Source: Ruminococcus flavefaciens (GTDB lineage Bacteria > Bacillota > Clostridia > Oscillospirales > Ruminococcaceae). From it: 64,000 bases of DNA. Within the stretch, counting starts at the first letter, position 1, and every line of letters starts with the position of its first letter. The notes under the pieces were generated by a model, which saw nothing but the letters and a program-made list of their open reading frames with translations, was not told the origin of the DNA and did no database searches. The stretch is taken from positions 1-64,000 of the forward strand of contig NZ_UETD01000009.1 of assembly GCF_900116855.1 (NCBI RefSeq), written 5' to 3'. Made by a program: the position numbers and the translations under genes. Of this stretch, positions 33,897 to 42,777 are shown piece after piece.

Positions 33897-35366
33897 TCAT
33901 GCCTCGTATTTGGGCTCACAGGTGAGATTGATGCCGAGGCGCTTGAAGATACGCTCGTCAACTGCCGAGAGGATAACTGTTGAGTGTACCTCGCAGCCGC
34001 GGAGCTTGGATATCTGCTCCATAGCCTTCTTGGCGTTCTCGTCTGTATTCGCACAGATGGACAGTGCAAGAAGTGTCTCATCGGTGTGCATTCTGGGATT
34101 GTTGTTGCCGAGGTGGTTGACCTTCAGCTCCATGATGGGCTCGATAACGTGGGGCGACATAAGAAGTATATCGTCATCTATCTTAGCGAAATGCTTGAGT
34201 GCATTGAGGAGAAGCGCGGAAACTGCTCCGAGGAGGTTCGAGGTGCGTCCTGTGAGGATAGTACCGTCGGGAAGCTCCATTGCTGCTGCGGGACCTCCTG
34301 TCTCCTTTTCCTTTTCAAGTGCGGGAGCAACTACCTTTCTGTCCTCGGGAGTAACATTTGCCTGCTTCATGAGAAGCTCCAGCTTCATTACCTCCTCAAG
34401 GGAGATAGCTCCCTTTCTGTTTTCGCACATACCTGTGTAGTATCTGCGGATTATCTCCTGCTTAGCAGCCTCGCATACCGCCTCGTCGTCAACGATGCAG
34501 TTGCCTGCCATATTTACGCCCATATCCGTAGGCGATTTATAGGGAGACTCGCCGAGAATGTTCTCAAACATCGCATTGAGCACGGGGAATATCTCCACAT
34601 CGCGGTTGTAGTTTACAGTAGTTTCACCGTAAGCCTCGAGGTGGAAGGGGTCTATCATATTAACGTCGTTGAGGTCGGCAGTAGCCGCCTCATAGGCGAT
34701 ATTCACAGGGTGACGGAGAGGAAGGTTCCAGATGGGGAAGGTCTCGAACTTGGCATAGCCTGCGTCTACTCCCCTCTTGTGCTCGTGATAGAGCTGAGAG
34801 AGACAGGTAGCCATTTTGCCGCTTCCGGGACCGGGAGCTGTAATGACAACGAGCTTGCGGGTAGTCTCGATATAATCGTTCCTGCCGTAGCCTTCTTCGC
34901 TGATTATGTACTGGAGATTTGACGGATAACCCTTGATGCTGTAATGATGATACACCTTGATGCCGAGAGCCTCGAGACGCTTCTGAAAGGCGTCCGCAGT
35001 AGGCTGACCGTCGTATCTTGTGAGAACAACGCTGCTTACATAGAGCCCTATCTTGGTGAATACGTTAAAGAGGCGGATAACGTCGATGTCGTATGTAATG
35101 CCAAGGTCGCCTCTGACCTTGTTCTTCTCAATGTCGTCGGAGTTGATGACGATTACTATCTCCGCATCGTCCTTCAGCTGAAGGAGCATCTGGAGCTTAC
35201 TGTCGGGCTTGAAGCCGGGCAGTACTCTCGAAGCGTGATAATCGTCAAAGAGCTTTCCTCCGAACTCAAGATAAAGCTTATCACCGAACTGAGCGATACG
35301 CTGTCTGATGTGCTCAGACTGCATTTTCAGGTATTTTTCGTTGTCAAATCCGATTTTAGTACTCAT
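33897..35366 (-). CDS. DUF1846 family protein (UPF0371)
   Basis: 489 aa, close to the family norm (~500). The start KIGFDNEKYLKMQSEHIRQRI and FGGKLFDDYHASRVLPGFKPDSK are characteristic of DUF1846. A glycine-rich ITAPGPGSGKMATCLSQLYHE segment near residue 175 looks like a nucleotide-binding loop. The family is common in Firmicutes and gut anaerobes and has known structures, but its biochemical role is not settled. The gene is alone, with a promoter, an ACGGGAGG ribosome site and a terminator. No membrane segments or signal peptide are seen. Confidence 0.85.
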   Translation of the reverse strand: MSTKIGFDNEKYLKMQSEHIRQRIAQFGDKLYLEFGGKLFDDYHASRVLPGFKPDSKLQMLLQLKDDAEIVIVINSDDIEKNKVRGDLGITYDIDVIRLFNVFTKIGLYVSSVVLTRYDGQPTADAFQKRLEALGIKVYHHYSIKGYPSNLQYIISEEGYGRNDYIETTRKLVVITAPGPGSGKMATCLSQLYHEHKRGVDAGYAKFETFPIWNLPLRHPVNIAYEAATADLNDVNMIDPFHLEAYGETTVNYNRDVEIFPVLNAMFENILGESPYKSPTDMGVNMAGNCIVDDEAVCEAAKQEIIRRYYTGMCENRKGAISLEEVMKLELLMKQANVTPEDRKVVAPALEKEKETGGPAAAMELPDGTILTGRTSNLLGAVSALLLNALKHFAKIDDDILLMSPHVIEPIMELKVNHLGNNNPRMHTDETLLALSICANTDENAKKAMEQISKLRGCEVHSTVILSAVDERIFKRLGINLTCEPKYEA

Positions 35367-35399
35367 TTACACGTTCCTCCCGTAATAATATCATTAACT

Positions 35400-35428
35400 A
35401 TTATATATCAATCCTCGTCAAATTTCAA
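35400..35428 (-). promoter_or_regulatory. Promoter of the DUF1846 gene
   Basis: Minus strand TTGAAA (35428-35423), 17-bp spacer, TATAAT (35405-35400). Confidence 0.75.
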
Positions 35429-35525
35429 GTACCCGATAAAAAAAACTTTATTTCCGCTCCAAAGAGGCGTCAATGTGACAGAAGTCTGATAATTAGGCAT
35501 AATTTGTAAATTTTCAGTTAATCTC

Positions 35526-35554
35526 TTGAATGAATATATATAATATGTTATAAT
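35526..35554 (+). promoter_or_regulatory. Promoter of the diguanylate cyclase gene
   Basis: TTGAAT (35526-35531), 17-bp spacer, TATAAT (35549-35554). The divergent DUF1846 promoter is about 100 bp away. Confidence 0.75.
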
Positions 35555-35590
35555 AGTATATGATCTTCTGATAGGGGGAAGGAGGACAAC

Positions 35591-36718
35591 ATGAACCTAC
35601 AATCCATCATAGTAACCAACTGCATCGGAATAGCCATGCTGGTGGTATTGCAGATCAGCAGCTATCTTGTCAGACAGAGAAAGCTTCCCAGCGACAGGAT
35701 CTTCACTGCAATGATCTTTCTTACCGCAGCTGCCTGTGCAACCGAAACACTATCTTTCATGGTGGACGGCAAAAGCTTCTTCGGAGCCCGCGCCGCCGCT
35801 TTCATCACCAATTCACTCGCATACGCCATAAACGTCACCGTCTCCTATCTATGGTGCATTTATGTTGACCTGAGACTTTACAAGCAGGAGAGCCGCCTGA
35901 AAAAATACTATTCATGGCTGGGGCTCCCCACCATACTCCTTATCCTCGCACTGATACCCAATATCAAATGGGGATACTTATTCACTGTTGATTCCGCCAA
36001 CGTATACCACCGCCAGCCCATAGGCTACATATATTATATCTCTGTGTTCCTTTATCTGGGCTTCAGCGTCTGCGTAAGGTACCGATACTACAAGGGCTCG
36101 CCAAAGACCAGATTTTTCCCCATATGGATGTTCCTGCTGCCCATAATAATCGGGACCTCCGCACAGATGGTATTCTATGGCATATCCCTTGCATGGTGCT
36201 CCGTAGCTCTCGGACTTGTGGGAACTCATATGAGCCTTCAGAATGAGCTGTCATATATAGACCCGCTTACCAAGCTCTGCAACCGCAACTACCTCGACCA
36301 TGTGCTGGCTGAGGTCAGCCGCAAGGGCACGACCATGGGCGGTGTCATGATAGATATCGACTTTTTCAAGAGCATCAACGATATGTACGGTCACTCCGTG
36401 GGCGATGAGGCTCTTATCTCCGCCGCAGAGATAATCAACGCGGCAAAGCCCTCAAAGAGCCTTTCCGTAAGGTTCGCAGGTGACGAGTTCATCATAATCG
36501 CCCGAGTTGACAGCGAATTCGACCTCATTAACATGGAGAACAGTCTGAGAAATCAGCTGGACAAGTTCAACAGCTCCGACAGAACTCCATATAAGCTGTC
36601 ATTTTCCATCGGAACTGCCATCTTCAGCGGCAAGAAAACCATCGACAGCTTCCTCAACGAGATGGACGACAATATGTACAAGGAAAAAAAGAGCAAGCAC
36701 TGCCGCTCCACTGCGTAA
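35591..36718 (+). CDS. Membrane-bound diguanylate cyclase (GGDEF)
   Basis: 375 aa. About six N-terminal helices (residues 5-215) resemble the 5TM/7TM-type sensor regions of membrane GGDEF proteins. The GGDEF domain follows from SYIDPLTKLCNRNYL: DIDFFKSINDMYGHSVGD is the substrate and metal-binding part, and the active-site motif reads AGDEF, a variant compatible with activity. It should make cyclic di-GMP from GTP at the inner membrane face. No EAL or HD-GYP partner is nearby and no RxxD inhibitory site was recognised. Ribosome site GGAAGGAGG. Confidence 0.9.
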   Translation: MNLQSIIVTNCIGIAMLVVLQISSYLVRQRKLPSDRIFTAMIFLTAAACATETLSFMVDGKSFFGARAAAFITNSLAYAINVTVSYLWCIYVDLRLYKQESRLKKYYSWLGLPTILLILALIPNIKWGYLFTVDSANVYHRQPIGYIYYISVFLYLGFSVCVRYRYYKGSPKTRFFPIWMFLLPIIIGTSAQMVFYGISLAWCSVALGLVGTHMSLQNELSYIDPLTKLCNRNYLDHVLAEVSRKGTTMGGVMIDIDFFKSINDMYGHSVGDEALISAAEIINAAKPSKSLSVRFAGDEFIIIARVDSEFDLINMENSLRNQLDKFNSSDRTPYKLSFSIGTAIFSGKKTIDSFLNEMDDNMYKEKKSKHCRSTA

Positions 36719-36735
36719 AAAGTCGCTGTCTCCTC

Positions 36736-36764
36736 TTGACAAGCCGTTAAAGTTATGATATGAT
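36736..36764 (+). promoter_or_regulatory. Promoter of the Tyr T-box transcript
   Basis: TTGACA (36736-36741), 17-bp spacer, TATGAT (36759-36764). Confidence 0.78.
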
Positions 36765-36770
36765 ATAAGG

Positions 36771-37005
36771 GCAAAAACAGTGAACGAATAAAACCTGTGC
36801 ATAGCCCGATACAGAGAGTTCCCGTGTGGTGTGAGGGAATGACGGCGTACAGAGACCTACATTCGGGAGTTGCCGCGCTGAACCTTACAGTAGGTGCGGT
36901 CGGGTATGCCCGTTACAGCTTCTCGAGTTCCGCAAACGCGGAAAAATCGGGGTGGTACCGCGAGTAGCTTCGCCCCCGTGCAGTTATTGCTGCACGGGGG
37001 CTTTT
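36771..37005 (+). ncRNA. T-box riboswitch, tyrosine-type
   Basis: The T-box GGGTGGTACCGCG is at 36949-36962, followed by a GCCCCCGTGCAG/CTGCACGGGGGC terminator and T-run (36972-37005); the antiterminator forms between the T-box and CGCCCC. In Stem I, CGAAT pairs with ATTCG and the triplet just 5' of that helix on the 3' side, in the expected specifier loop, is TAC (36858-36860) followed by A, i.e. a tyrosine codon. The AGAGAG motif is present. Uncharged tRNA-Tyr should allow read-through into the membrane gene and tyrS. Confidence 0.9.
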
Positions 37006-37025
37006 GTATTTGAAGGAGGGATACT

Positions 37026-37487
37026 GTGAAAAGGACTATCGGTTATCTCAGTCTGTCGGCTGTGGCGTTTCTGCTGCCGCTGCTGTTTCTGTATATCGGT
37101 TTCATAAGCCCTGCAAATGCGGGCGCTGAGTCCCCTTTCATACGAATGACGGTGTGCACCGTTCTCGGCTTCCTGACGACTTCGCTGTTCACAAGGTTCA
37201 TACATCCCTACTCGGGACTTGCGGGACTGGACAGCGCAAAGCTCAATCTCGGCTTCACCGTAGCCCTGCTCCTTGCCGTGTTCACGGAGTTCGTCTCCTT
37301 CGGCGGCAGTACCCTTGAGCCCTACATTGAAGGACTCTCACAGAAGAACTCAGGGGGCATCGGAGAATACTTCTATATCTATGTCAGATATGTTTTCATG
37401 ATATCGCAGCTGATCATCGCACTGCGTACCTTCCTACATTCCGCTTTTCTCGGTCTGCTGAAAGCTATAATGAAACACGCGGACTGA
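37026..37487 (+). CDS. Small membrane protein under Tyr T-box control
   Basis: 153 aa, not recognised. Four hydrophobic segments (about residues 5-28, 38-58, 75-95 and 112-140) suggest an integral membrane protein without a signal peptide. The start is GTG at 37026 after GAAGGAGGG. It sits immediately downstream of the T-box terminator, so tRNA-Tyr charging directly governs it. tyrS follows after 120 nt. Candidate roles include tyrosine uptake or a helper of aromatic metabolism, but sequence alone supports only the regulatory link. Confidence 0.75.
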   Translation: MKRTIGYLSLSAVAFLLPLLFLYIGFISPANAGAESPFIRMTVCTVLGFLTTSLFTRFIHPYSGLAGLDSAKLNLGFTVALLLAVFTEFVSFGGSTLEPYIEGLSQKNSGGIGEYFYIYVRYVFMISQLIIALRTFLHSAFLGLLKAIMKHAD

Positions 37488-37515
37488 AGCATACCACTGA
37501 AAGGTCGTGATAAAC

Positions 37516-37538
37516 ATGAAAACGCCCGACGTTTTCAT
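37516..37538 (+). other. Hairpin between the membrane gene and tyrS
   Basis: Perfect stem ATGAAAACG/CGTTTTCAT with 5-nt loop, followed by TTCTTAT. It could be an attenuating or processing structure in the tyrS leader; the T-run is too weak for a confident terminator. Confidence 0.45.
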
Positions 37539-37607
37539 TTCTTATAGCATTCTCAATACTTTAATATAAGTTTGATCTTAACAATTAATATAAAGGAGAA
37601 ATAAACC

Positions 37608-38825
37608 ATGACTACTTTTGAAGAACTCAAGCGCAGAGGTCTCCTCGCGCAGCTCACAGACGAAAAGGAGATAGAGGAGCTTGTCAACGCAGGCAAGGCT
37701 ACTTTCTACATCGGCTTTGACCCCACTGCCGACTCGCTCCATGTCGGACACTTCATGGCACTCTGCCTTATGAAGCGTCTCCAGATGGCAGGCAACAAGC
37801 CCATCGTGCTCATCGGCGGCGGTACAGCCATGATCGGTGACCCCTCGGGCAAGACCGACATGAGAAAGATGATGACTCCCGAAACTATCCAGCACAACGT
37901 TGACTGCTTCAAGAAGCAGATGAGCCGCTTCATCGACTTCTCCGAGGACAAGGCTATCATCGTCAACAACGCTGACTGGCTCATGAAGCTGAACTACATT
38001 GAGCTTCTCCGCGACGTCGGAGCTCACTTCAGTGTAAACCGTATGCTCTCTCACGAGTGCTACAAGCAGCGTATGGAGCGCGGTCTCACATTCCTCGAAT
38101 TCAACTACATGATAATGCAGAGCTACGACTTCCTCGAGCTCTTCCAGAAGTACGGCTGCAATATGCAGTTCGGCGGCGATGACCAGTGGGCAAATATGCT
38201 GGGCGGCACAGAGCTTATCCGCCGCAAGCTGGGCAAGGACGCATATGCTATGACCATCACTCTCCTCCTCAACTCAGAGGGCAAGAAGATGGGCAAGACC
38301 GAAAAAGGCGCAGTATGGCTCGATCCCGAAAAGACCACTCCCTACGAGTTCTTCCAGTACTGGAGGAACGTGGACGACGCTGATGTTATCAAGTGTCTGA
38401 AGATGCTCACATTCGTTCCCGTTGAGCAGATCGAGGAAATGGAGAAGACCATGGAGGGCGCTCAGTTCAACGCTGCCAAGGAGCTTCTCGCGTACGAGCT
38501 CACAAAGCTGGTACACGGCGAGGAAGAAGCAGAAAAGGCAAAGGCAGCTGCAAAGGCACTCTTCGGCGGCAGCGGCTCAAATGAGAATATGCCCGTAGCC
38601 GAGATCGACTACGCAGACCTTACAGACGGTGCTGTGGGACTCCTCACACTTCTGGTAAAGGCAGAGCTTGCTCCCTCTATCTCAGAGGCAAGAAGACTTG
38701 TTCAGCAGGGCGGTATAACTGTCAACGACGTAAAAAAGACCGACCCCAAGGAAATGATAAAGCTTGAGGGCGATGTAATAGTCCGCAAGGGCAAGAAGGC
38801 GTTCAAGAAGGTAGTGGTCAAGTAA
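37608..38825 (+). CDS. tyrS: Tyrosyl-tRNA synthetase
   Basis: 405 aa class Ic synthetase, attaching tyrosine to tRNA-Tyr. [13 protein letters not shown] contains the HIGH-type motif (HVGH), [15 protein letters not shown] the KMSKS-type motif (KMGKT), and [11 protein letters not shown] the substrate site. The C-terminal S4 RNA-binding domain starts near residue 335 ([17 protein letters not shown]). The [12 protein letters not shown] form and length fit the TyrS branch found in many anaerobes. Ribosome site AAAGGAG. It is most likely expressed by read-through from the upstream Tyr T-box. Confidence 0.96.
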   Translation: MTTFEELKRRGLLAQLTDEKEIEELVNAGKATFYIGFDPTADSLHVGHFMALCLMKRLQMAGNKPIVLIGGGTAMIGDPSGKTDMRKMMTPETIQHNVDCFKKQMSRFIDFSEDKAIIVNNADWLMKLNYIELLRDVGAHFSVNRMLSHECYKQRMERGLTFLEFNYMIMQSYDFLELFQKYGCNMQFGGDDQWANMLGGTELIRRKLGKDAYAMTITLLLNSEGKKMGKTEKGAVWLDPEKTTPYEFFQYWRNVDDADVIKCLKMLTFVPVEQIEEMEKTMEGAQFNAAKELLAYELTKLVHGEEEAEKAKAAAKALFGGSGSNENMPVAEIDYADLTDGAVGLLTLLVKAELAPSISEARRLVQQGGITVNDVKKTDPKEMIKLEGDVIVRKGKKAFKKVVVK

Positions 38826-38886
38826 TTACTGAACGTAATATAGGCAAATAACTATACAGGCGTATGAAATTTTTTTGAATTTGCTA

Positions 38887-38915
38887 TTGACAAAAACTGT
38901 AAAGGGACGTATAAT
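38887..38915 (+). promoter_or_regulatory. Consensus promoter of the prepilin gene
   Basis: TTGACA (38887-38892), 17-bp spacer, TATAAT (38910-38915), a perfect sigma-A match 50 bp before the ATG. Confidence 0.85.
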
Positions 38916-38965
38916 TAAGAAAAGAATATCCGCATTTTGCACTATAAAACTATGGGGGGATTTAT

Positions 38966-39529
38966 ATGGCAAAATCATTCAAAAAGGGTTTCACTCTGGT
39001 AGAACTCATCGTTGTCATCGCCATCATCGGCGTTCTGGCAGCAATACTCGTTCCGTCAATGCTGGGGTATGTAAAGCGTTCCAAGAGAACTGCTGATATA
39101 TCCAGTGCAAAAAGCATCCATGACAGTGTAATGCAGATACTTGCAGACGGTGAAGAACCTGCGGAATCCTTCGGTGCTCACAACACCACAAAACACAATG
39201 TGACAGTTAAGTCGGAAGGACAGAATGAAACATACACTCTTGTTGTAGTCTGCTCAAAGGACGGCGCCAACAATAACGGCGGCAATCGTTCCACTTGGAG
39301 CGGCGGCAACAACGAAGCAAAGGCTTTTCAGGATGCTTTGAACGATTTTATGGGGCATGACAAGACACCTATCAAGTTCCAGAAATCAAAGTCAGGCAAG
39401 AAGCTTAACCGCTGGTTCATCTGCTACCGCGATCCCGATCCTATCGATGTAGAGATCTGGGTAGGCGACGGCACCACCAACACTCCTATGTACAGGCTCT
39501 GGCCGTACACGGATCCTGATTTCAACTAA
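38966..39529 (+). CDS. Type IV prepilin-like protein
   Basis: 187 aa. The leader MAKSFKKG is followed by FTLVELIVVIAIIGVLAAI, the type IV prepilin cleavage site (G8/F9) with Glu at +5 and a hydrophobic helix. The C-terminal domain has Gly/Asn-rich segments and ends in a Pro-Tyr-Asp-rich stretch. It could be a major pilin, pseudopilin or competence-type filament subunit. No prepilin peptidase, ATPase or platform gene adjoins it. The ribosome site is GGGGGG-like (ATGGGGGGAT). The strong promoter suggests a major subunit. Convergent with the following lipoprotein gene. Confidence 0.85.
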   Translation: MAKSFKKGFTLVELIVVIAIIGVLAAILVPSMLGYVKRSKRTADISSAKSIHDSVMQILADGEEPAESFGAHNTTKHNVTVKSEGQNETYTLVVVCSKDGANNNGGNRSTWSGGNNEAKAFQDALNDFMGHDKTPIKFQKSKSGKKLNRWFICYRDPDPIDVEIWVGDGTTNTPMYRLWPYTDPDFN

Positions 39530-39537
39530 ACTCACAG

Positions 39538-39563
39538 TCCCCGTATGCTTTTGTGTACGGGGA
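39538..39563 (+). other. Hairpin after the prepilin gene
   Basis: TCCCCGTA (39538-39545) / TACGGGGA (39556-39563), no T-run; probably a 3' stabilising stem. Confidence 0.5.
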
Positions 39564-39616
39564 TAGCATATATAGGGATAATCAAGCAAAATGTCGGAAT
39601 TCATAATAAAAACAAT

Positions 39617-39648
39617 AAAGCCCCGGGGCAATGCCTCGGGGCTTTTTT
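39617..39648. terminator. Bidirectional terminator
   Basis: GCCCCGGGGC/GCCTCGGGGC (39620-39642) with T-runs on both strands, shared by the prepilin and lipoprotein genes. Confidence 0.85.
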
Positions 39649-40184
39649 CAGTCCTTATAATTATAGAATGTAATGAAGCTGTCACTGCTGTAGCCGCAGG
39701 CGGAAAAACGCTTCTTCGCTTCATCGGCGGTCACTGCGTTCCTTACGGCAGCTGCCAGCTTTGAATAGGAGCGCTTATCCATATCATTTAGCTCATTCGG
39801 CTGAACTCCTATCCTTATCATGTTGAAGTTCATTTTCACGTCAAGGACTCCGTCTGCGATTATATACTCGCCGAACTGCGACTTCATGTAATAGTAGTCT
39901 ACCTTGTCCTTTGACGCGATGAGCATGATCTGAGACGGGATATAGGAGTCGCAGCCCGTATAGGCTCCGCCGTCGTAGTCCCCTATCTTCTCCTTCTCCT
40001 TGAATATCTTGACTCTGGTGCTGTTGTCTGGATAGCCTGTCTGTTCGCAGTAATTGATGAGATACCTCTCCCCCAACTTATTGCTGAGCTGATAGGTATA
40101 TGTAGGGTAGTCCTTCAGCCCGCAGCCTGAAAGCAGCAGGCAGAGAGCTGCCACGAAAAATAAGCAATAGCCTCTGATCTTCAT
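39648..40184 (-). CDS. Putative lipoprotein, unknown function
   Basis: 178 aa. The signal peptide MKIRGYCLFFVAALCLLLSGC ends in a lipobox LSGC, so the mature protein should be lipidated at Cys21 and anchored outside the membrane; lgt is in this window. The mature region shows alternating hydrophobic/polar beta-type segments and several Tyr residues but no motif I recognise. The last codons lie next to the shared terminator. It precedes nothing in an operon; the SGNH gene upstream ends 62 nt before it on the same strand and may be co-transcribed. Confidence 0.75.
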   Translation of the reverse strand: MKIRGYCLFFVAALCLLLSGCGLKDYPTYTYQLSNKLGERYLINYCEQTGYPDNSTRVKIFKEKEKIGDYDGGAYTGCDSYIPSQIMLIASKDKVDYYYMKSQFGEYIIADGVLDVKMNFNMIRIGVQPNELNDMDKRSYSKLAAAVRNAVTADEAKKRFSACGYSSDSFITFYNYKD

Positions 40185-40245
40185 ATTATCCCCCTGTTTT
40201 TTTACCGAAGCTGCCCCAAATTCCCCCTGACGGCAGCCCGATGTG

Positions 40246-41619
40246 TTATTGCGGTCTGTATGGGAGCTCGGATATGCGGTGAAGCAGATACAGCTGTATA
40301 GTCAGCGCATCATTTGCTGTCACACCGTCCTTCTGTCCGTCAACGTCTGCATTTATCCTGCCCTGTATCTTCAGCTCATACTTATTGGGCTGAGCCAGCG
40401 ACTGCATGACGAATATAGCATCTGCAAGCTCCACTGTACCGTCCAGATTTGCGTCTCCCGCAACGGTCATTACCTCGGGAACGGGAGCGGTGGTGGTCTC
40501 GGGCTCAGATACCGAGTAGACCCTGTCATACATGGTCTTTGCCCAGAGCTCTCTCATGGACTCATAGCCCTCGGAATCGGGATGAACTCCGTCCGCAAGG
40601 TGATCCGTATGCTTGCTGAAATACTCATAGAAGTCCGGACCCTTGACTATCTTGTCGCCGTACTCCTCGTAAAGCCGCTCTATCTGAGCGTTATACTTTT
40701 TCAGGTCCTTGGCAACATCTGCATTTGTGGAAAATGGTATTGTCGGCAGAACGGGCACCTTGCCCTTGGCAATGATGGCGTCCACCATGTATTTTGTGTT
40801 CTCGTAATAGGTCTCAAAGGGAGTATTACTGCCCCATGCGTCGTTGGTGCCATAGGCAATGCTGACATATTTTGCAGGGCAGATCTCCAGCCACCTGTCG
40901 ATATTCTTTCTGCCGTCCTCGCTTTTTATGCCGCCTATTCCGCCGTTCTCCTGAACAGGGAAAAACCTGTTATCAAGACGGTTCACGAATGTGGCAAAGC
41001 CCGTACCGTAGCAGTTGTTCATACCGCCTGCGGTGATGGAGTCGCCAAAGAATATCCAGCTGTCGGATATCCCCTCCGAGACATTATGTATATCGAAGTT
41101 TACCTGTGCATTGCTCCCTGTCTTTCCGTCAGCCTTTGATACGTTGAGCCTTATCCAGTTATAGCCCTTCATATCAACAACGTGCTGACGCGAGCCGTGA
41201 AGGTTATCCGTTACGGTCTCAACTACCTTCCAGCCGTCCTCGGGGTACTTTCCGCCCTCGGCGGCATTGACCTCGATGGTGTAATCTGTGGGCTCCATAT
41301 TCTGATTGGCGTAGGGACCTATCTTGTCATAGGCGCTGGTATTGTACCACACGGCAATGACCTTTTCTCTCTGTTTTTCGGGAACTCCCGAAAGGTCATA
41401 GGCAAGGTAATCGGGAGCAGTACCCGTCCAGAAGGAGAAATAATGCTCATCGTTGGCGGCAGAAGCCGTTGCGGGATTTGCCCCCGAATAGGCAGGGCAG
41501 CCCCTGCTTATGACGGGATTTGGCGTTACATCGGCGAAGGCTGCAAGGCTCCCGACAGCCGAGAGGGCGAGAGCACAAGAAGCGATAGCCGACACAGTGT
41601 TTTTCATCAGCCTTTTCAT
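40246..41619 (-). CDS. Secreted SGNH/GDSL esterase with C-terminal dockerin
   Basis: 457 aa. A signal peptide covers about residues 1-29. An N-terminal beta-rich region precedes the SGNH hydrolase: WIFFGDSITAGG (block I Ser), AYGTNDAWG (block III Asn) and LADGVHPDSEGYE (Asp-x-x-His pair). The C-terminal dockerin (about 385-457) has GDANLDGTVELADAI and DVDGQKDGVTANDAL as its two calcium segments. It is probably a carbohydrate esterase (acetyl-xylan type) attached to a cellulosome through the dockerin; the CE family cannot be fixed by eye. A GCAGACG/CGTCTGC hairpin (41639-41657) lies in the short leader. Confidence 0.88.
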   Translation of the reverse strand: MKRLMKNTVSAIASCALALSAVGSLAAFADVTPNPVISRGCPAYSGANPATASAANDEHYFSFWTGTAPDYLAYDLSGVPEKQREKVIAVWYNTSAYDKIGPYANQNMEPTDYTIEVNAAEGGKYPEDGWKVVETVTDNLHGSRQHVVDMKGYNWIRLNVSKADGKTGSNAQVNFDIHNVSEGISDSWIFFGDSITAGGMNNCYGTGFATFVNRLDNRFFPVQENGGIGGIKSEDGRKNIDRWLEICPAKYVSIAYGTNDAWGSNTPFETYYENTKYMVDAIIAKGKVPVLPTIPFSTNADVAKDLKKYNAQIERLYEEYGDKIVKGPDFYEYFSKHTDHLADGVHPDSEGYESMRELWAKTMYDRVYSVSEPETTTAPVPEVMTVAGDANLDGTVELADAIFVMQSLAQPNKYELKIQGRINADVDGQKDGVTANDALTIQLYLLHRISELPYRPQ

Positions 41620-41754
41620 AATAAAAACTCCTTTTCCGGCAGACGTTCTCCGTCTGCTGTCTGCCGATACGCACCTATACGCGCGGCAGATAAAATTTTA
41701 ATATCCCTATGATCCCTTGATCATTTAAAGCTGAACTCTGCTGCCCGAGGCAGT

Positions 41755-42735
41755 TTATACATTGTAGACCTCATTAAAAGTGAACGCGAACTCAACGCAG
41801 AAGAACAGTGCAGCCAGAAGCATAAGTCCTGCGCCGTACTTTATGAGCATTATGAGAAGTGCATTGAGAGGTCTGATACCGCCTGCCTGTTTTATATGTG
41901 ACGCAGGTCGGTGCTGAGATTTTATCTTTTTTATGGAACGCATTGTGAACCTGTAATACAGCCAGTTCGAGAAGAAACAGCAGAGCGCTCGCGCACTGAT
42001 GTTCAGTGCCACCGATATGTCCGCCAGCAGCTCTATCTTGCGCGCATGGTTTGAAAGGAAAGAGAGCATCTCCGCAGGCAGGTCCGAGGGAGCGTCATTC
42101 AGTATCACCATCAGGTCCGAGGGAAATTCGAGCAGGGCTCCTATGGCGACAGTTATCGCAGCCCACAGCCACATCCTTCTGTTGGCGAAATACAGCGACG
42201 GGAAGATAAATCCCAGCAGGTTGAAGCTGGGGCGCACACCGTCCTCGCTGAGCCGCTTGAACTTCGGCAGATAGTAGATAGTATTCGGTCCCACAAAATC
42301 GCTTGCCTCGCGGACGGTCGCATCACCTATCCTGTCATCGGGGTCATAGCCCAGATATTTGATAGGGTCGATGAGCTCCTCGTTATCCGCAGCTGCAAAG
42401 GGGTCCTTCCACTGCTCTCCGCTGCTCTCATTTCTCATATGTTCCTGCTCGGACGCAGCCCCCACGCTCCTGAGGTCTGTACCGCACCTCTGACAGCTCA
42501 TATCATTGCTGCCGTTGGGGAAGCGGCAAACAGGGCATATCTTGTATTTTGGCTTCTCAGCCGTCTTTTTCTCCCATTTTCTTCCTATGAAGTGATACTC
42601 CTCATGAGCACATTTACCGTTAGCGAAATAGCACTCTCTGTGGTGAGGCGTACCGCAATCGGGGCAAACAACTATATCATCATCTTCCGTAAAGACCTTA
42701 TTGCAAATGGGGCATTTTTCTCCCAGATAATCCAT
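41755..42735 (-). CDS. Prokaryotic RING-finger-like membrane protein
   Basis: 326 aa. The N-terminus has CPICNKVFTEDDDIVVCPDCGTPHHRECYFANGKC, spacing like prokaryotic RING family 1 (two CxxC knuckles, His-His, Cys). A second zinc ribbon follows (CPVCRFPNGSNDMSCQRCG) at about residues 66-85. The remainder holds about four hydrophobic segments (residues 175-320), so zinc domains sit in the cytoplasm on a membrane anchor. Some relatives pair such modules with DUF2628-type membrane domains. Function unknown; ubiquitin-ligase activity should not be assumed. Ribosome site AAGGAGG; own promoter. Confidence 0.75.
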   Translation of the reverse strand: MDYLGEKCPICNKVFTEDDDIVVCPDCGTPHHRECYFANGKCAHEEYHFIGRKWEKKTAEKPKYKICPVCRFPNGSNDMSCQRCGTDLRSVGAASEQEHMRNESSGEQWKDPFAAADNEELIDPIKYLGYDPDDRIGDATVREASDFVGPNTIYYLPKFKRLSEDGVRPSFNLLGFIFPSLYFANRRMWLWAAITVAIGALLEFPSDLMVILNDAPSDLPAEMLSFLSNHARKIELLADISVALNISARALCCFFSNWLYYRFTMRSIKKIKSQHRPASHIKQAGGIRPLNALLIMLIKYGAGLMLLAALFFCVEFAFTFNEVYNV

Positions 42736-42777
42736 TCTTTTGCCTCCTTGACAACTATTTACAATTACCTATTTTAC

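Noticed and set aside
37516-37569. 17-codon frame MKTPDVFISYSILNTLI, whose DVFISYS resembles the start of TIR domains
   Set aside because: Too short for homology, weak ribosome site, and it coincides with a perfect hairpin. It could be a relic but cannot be supported.
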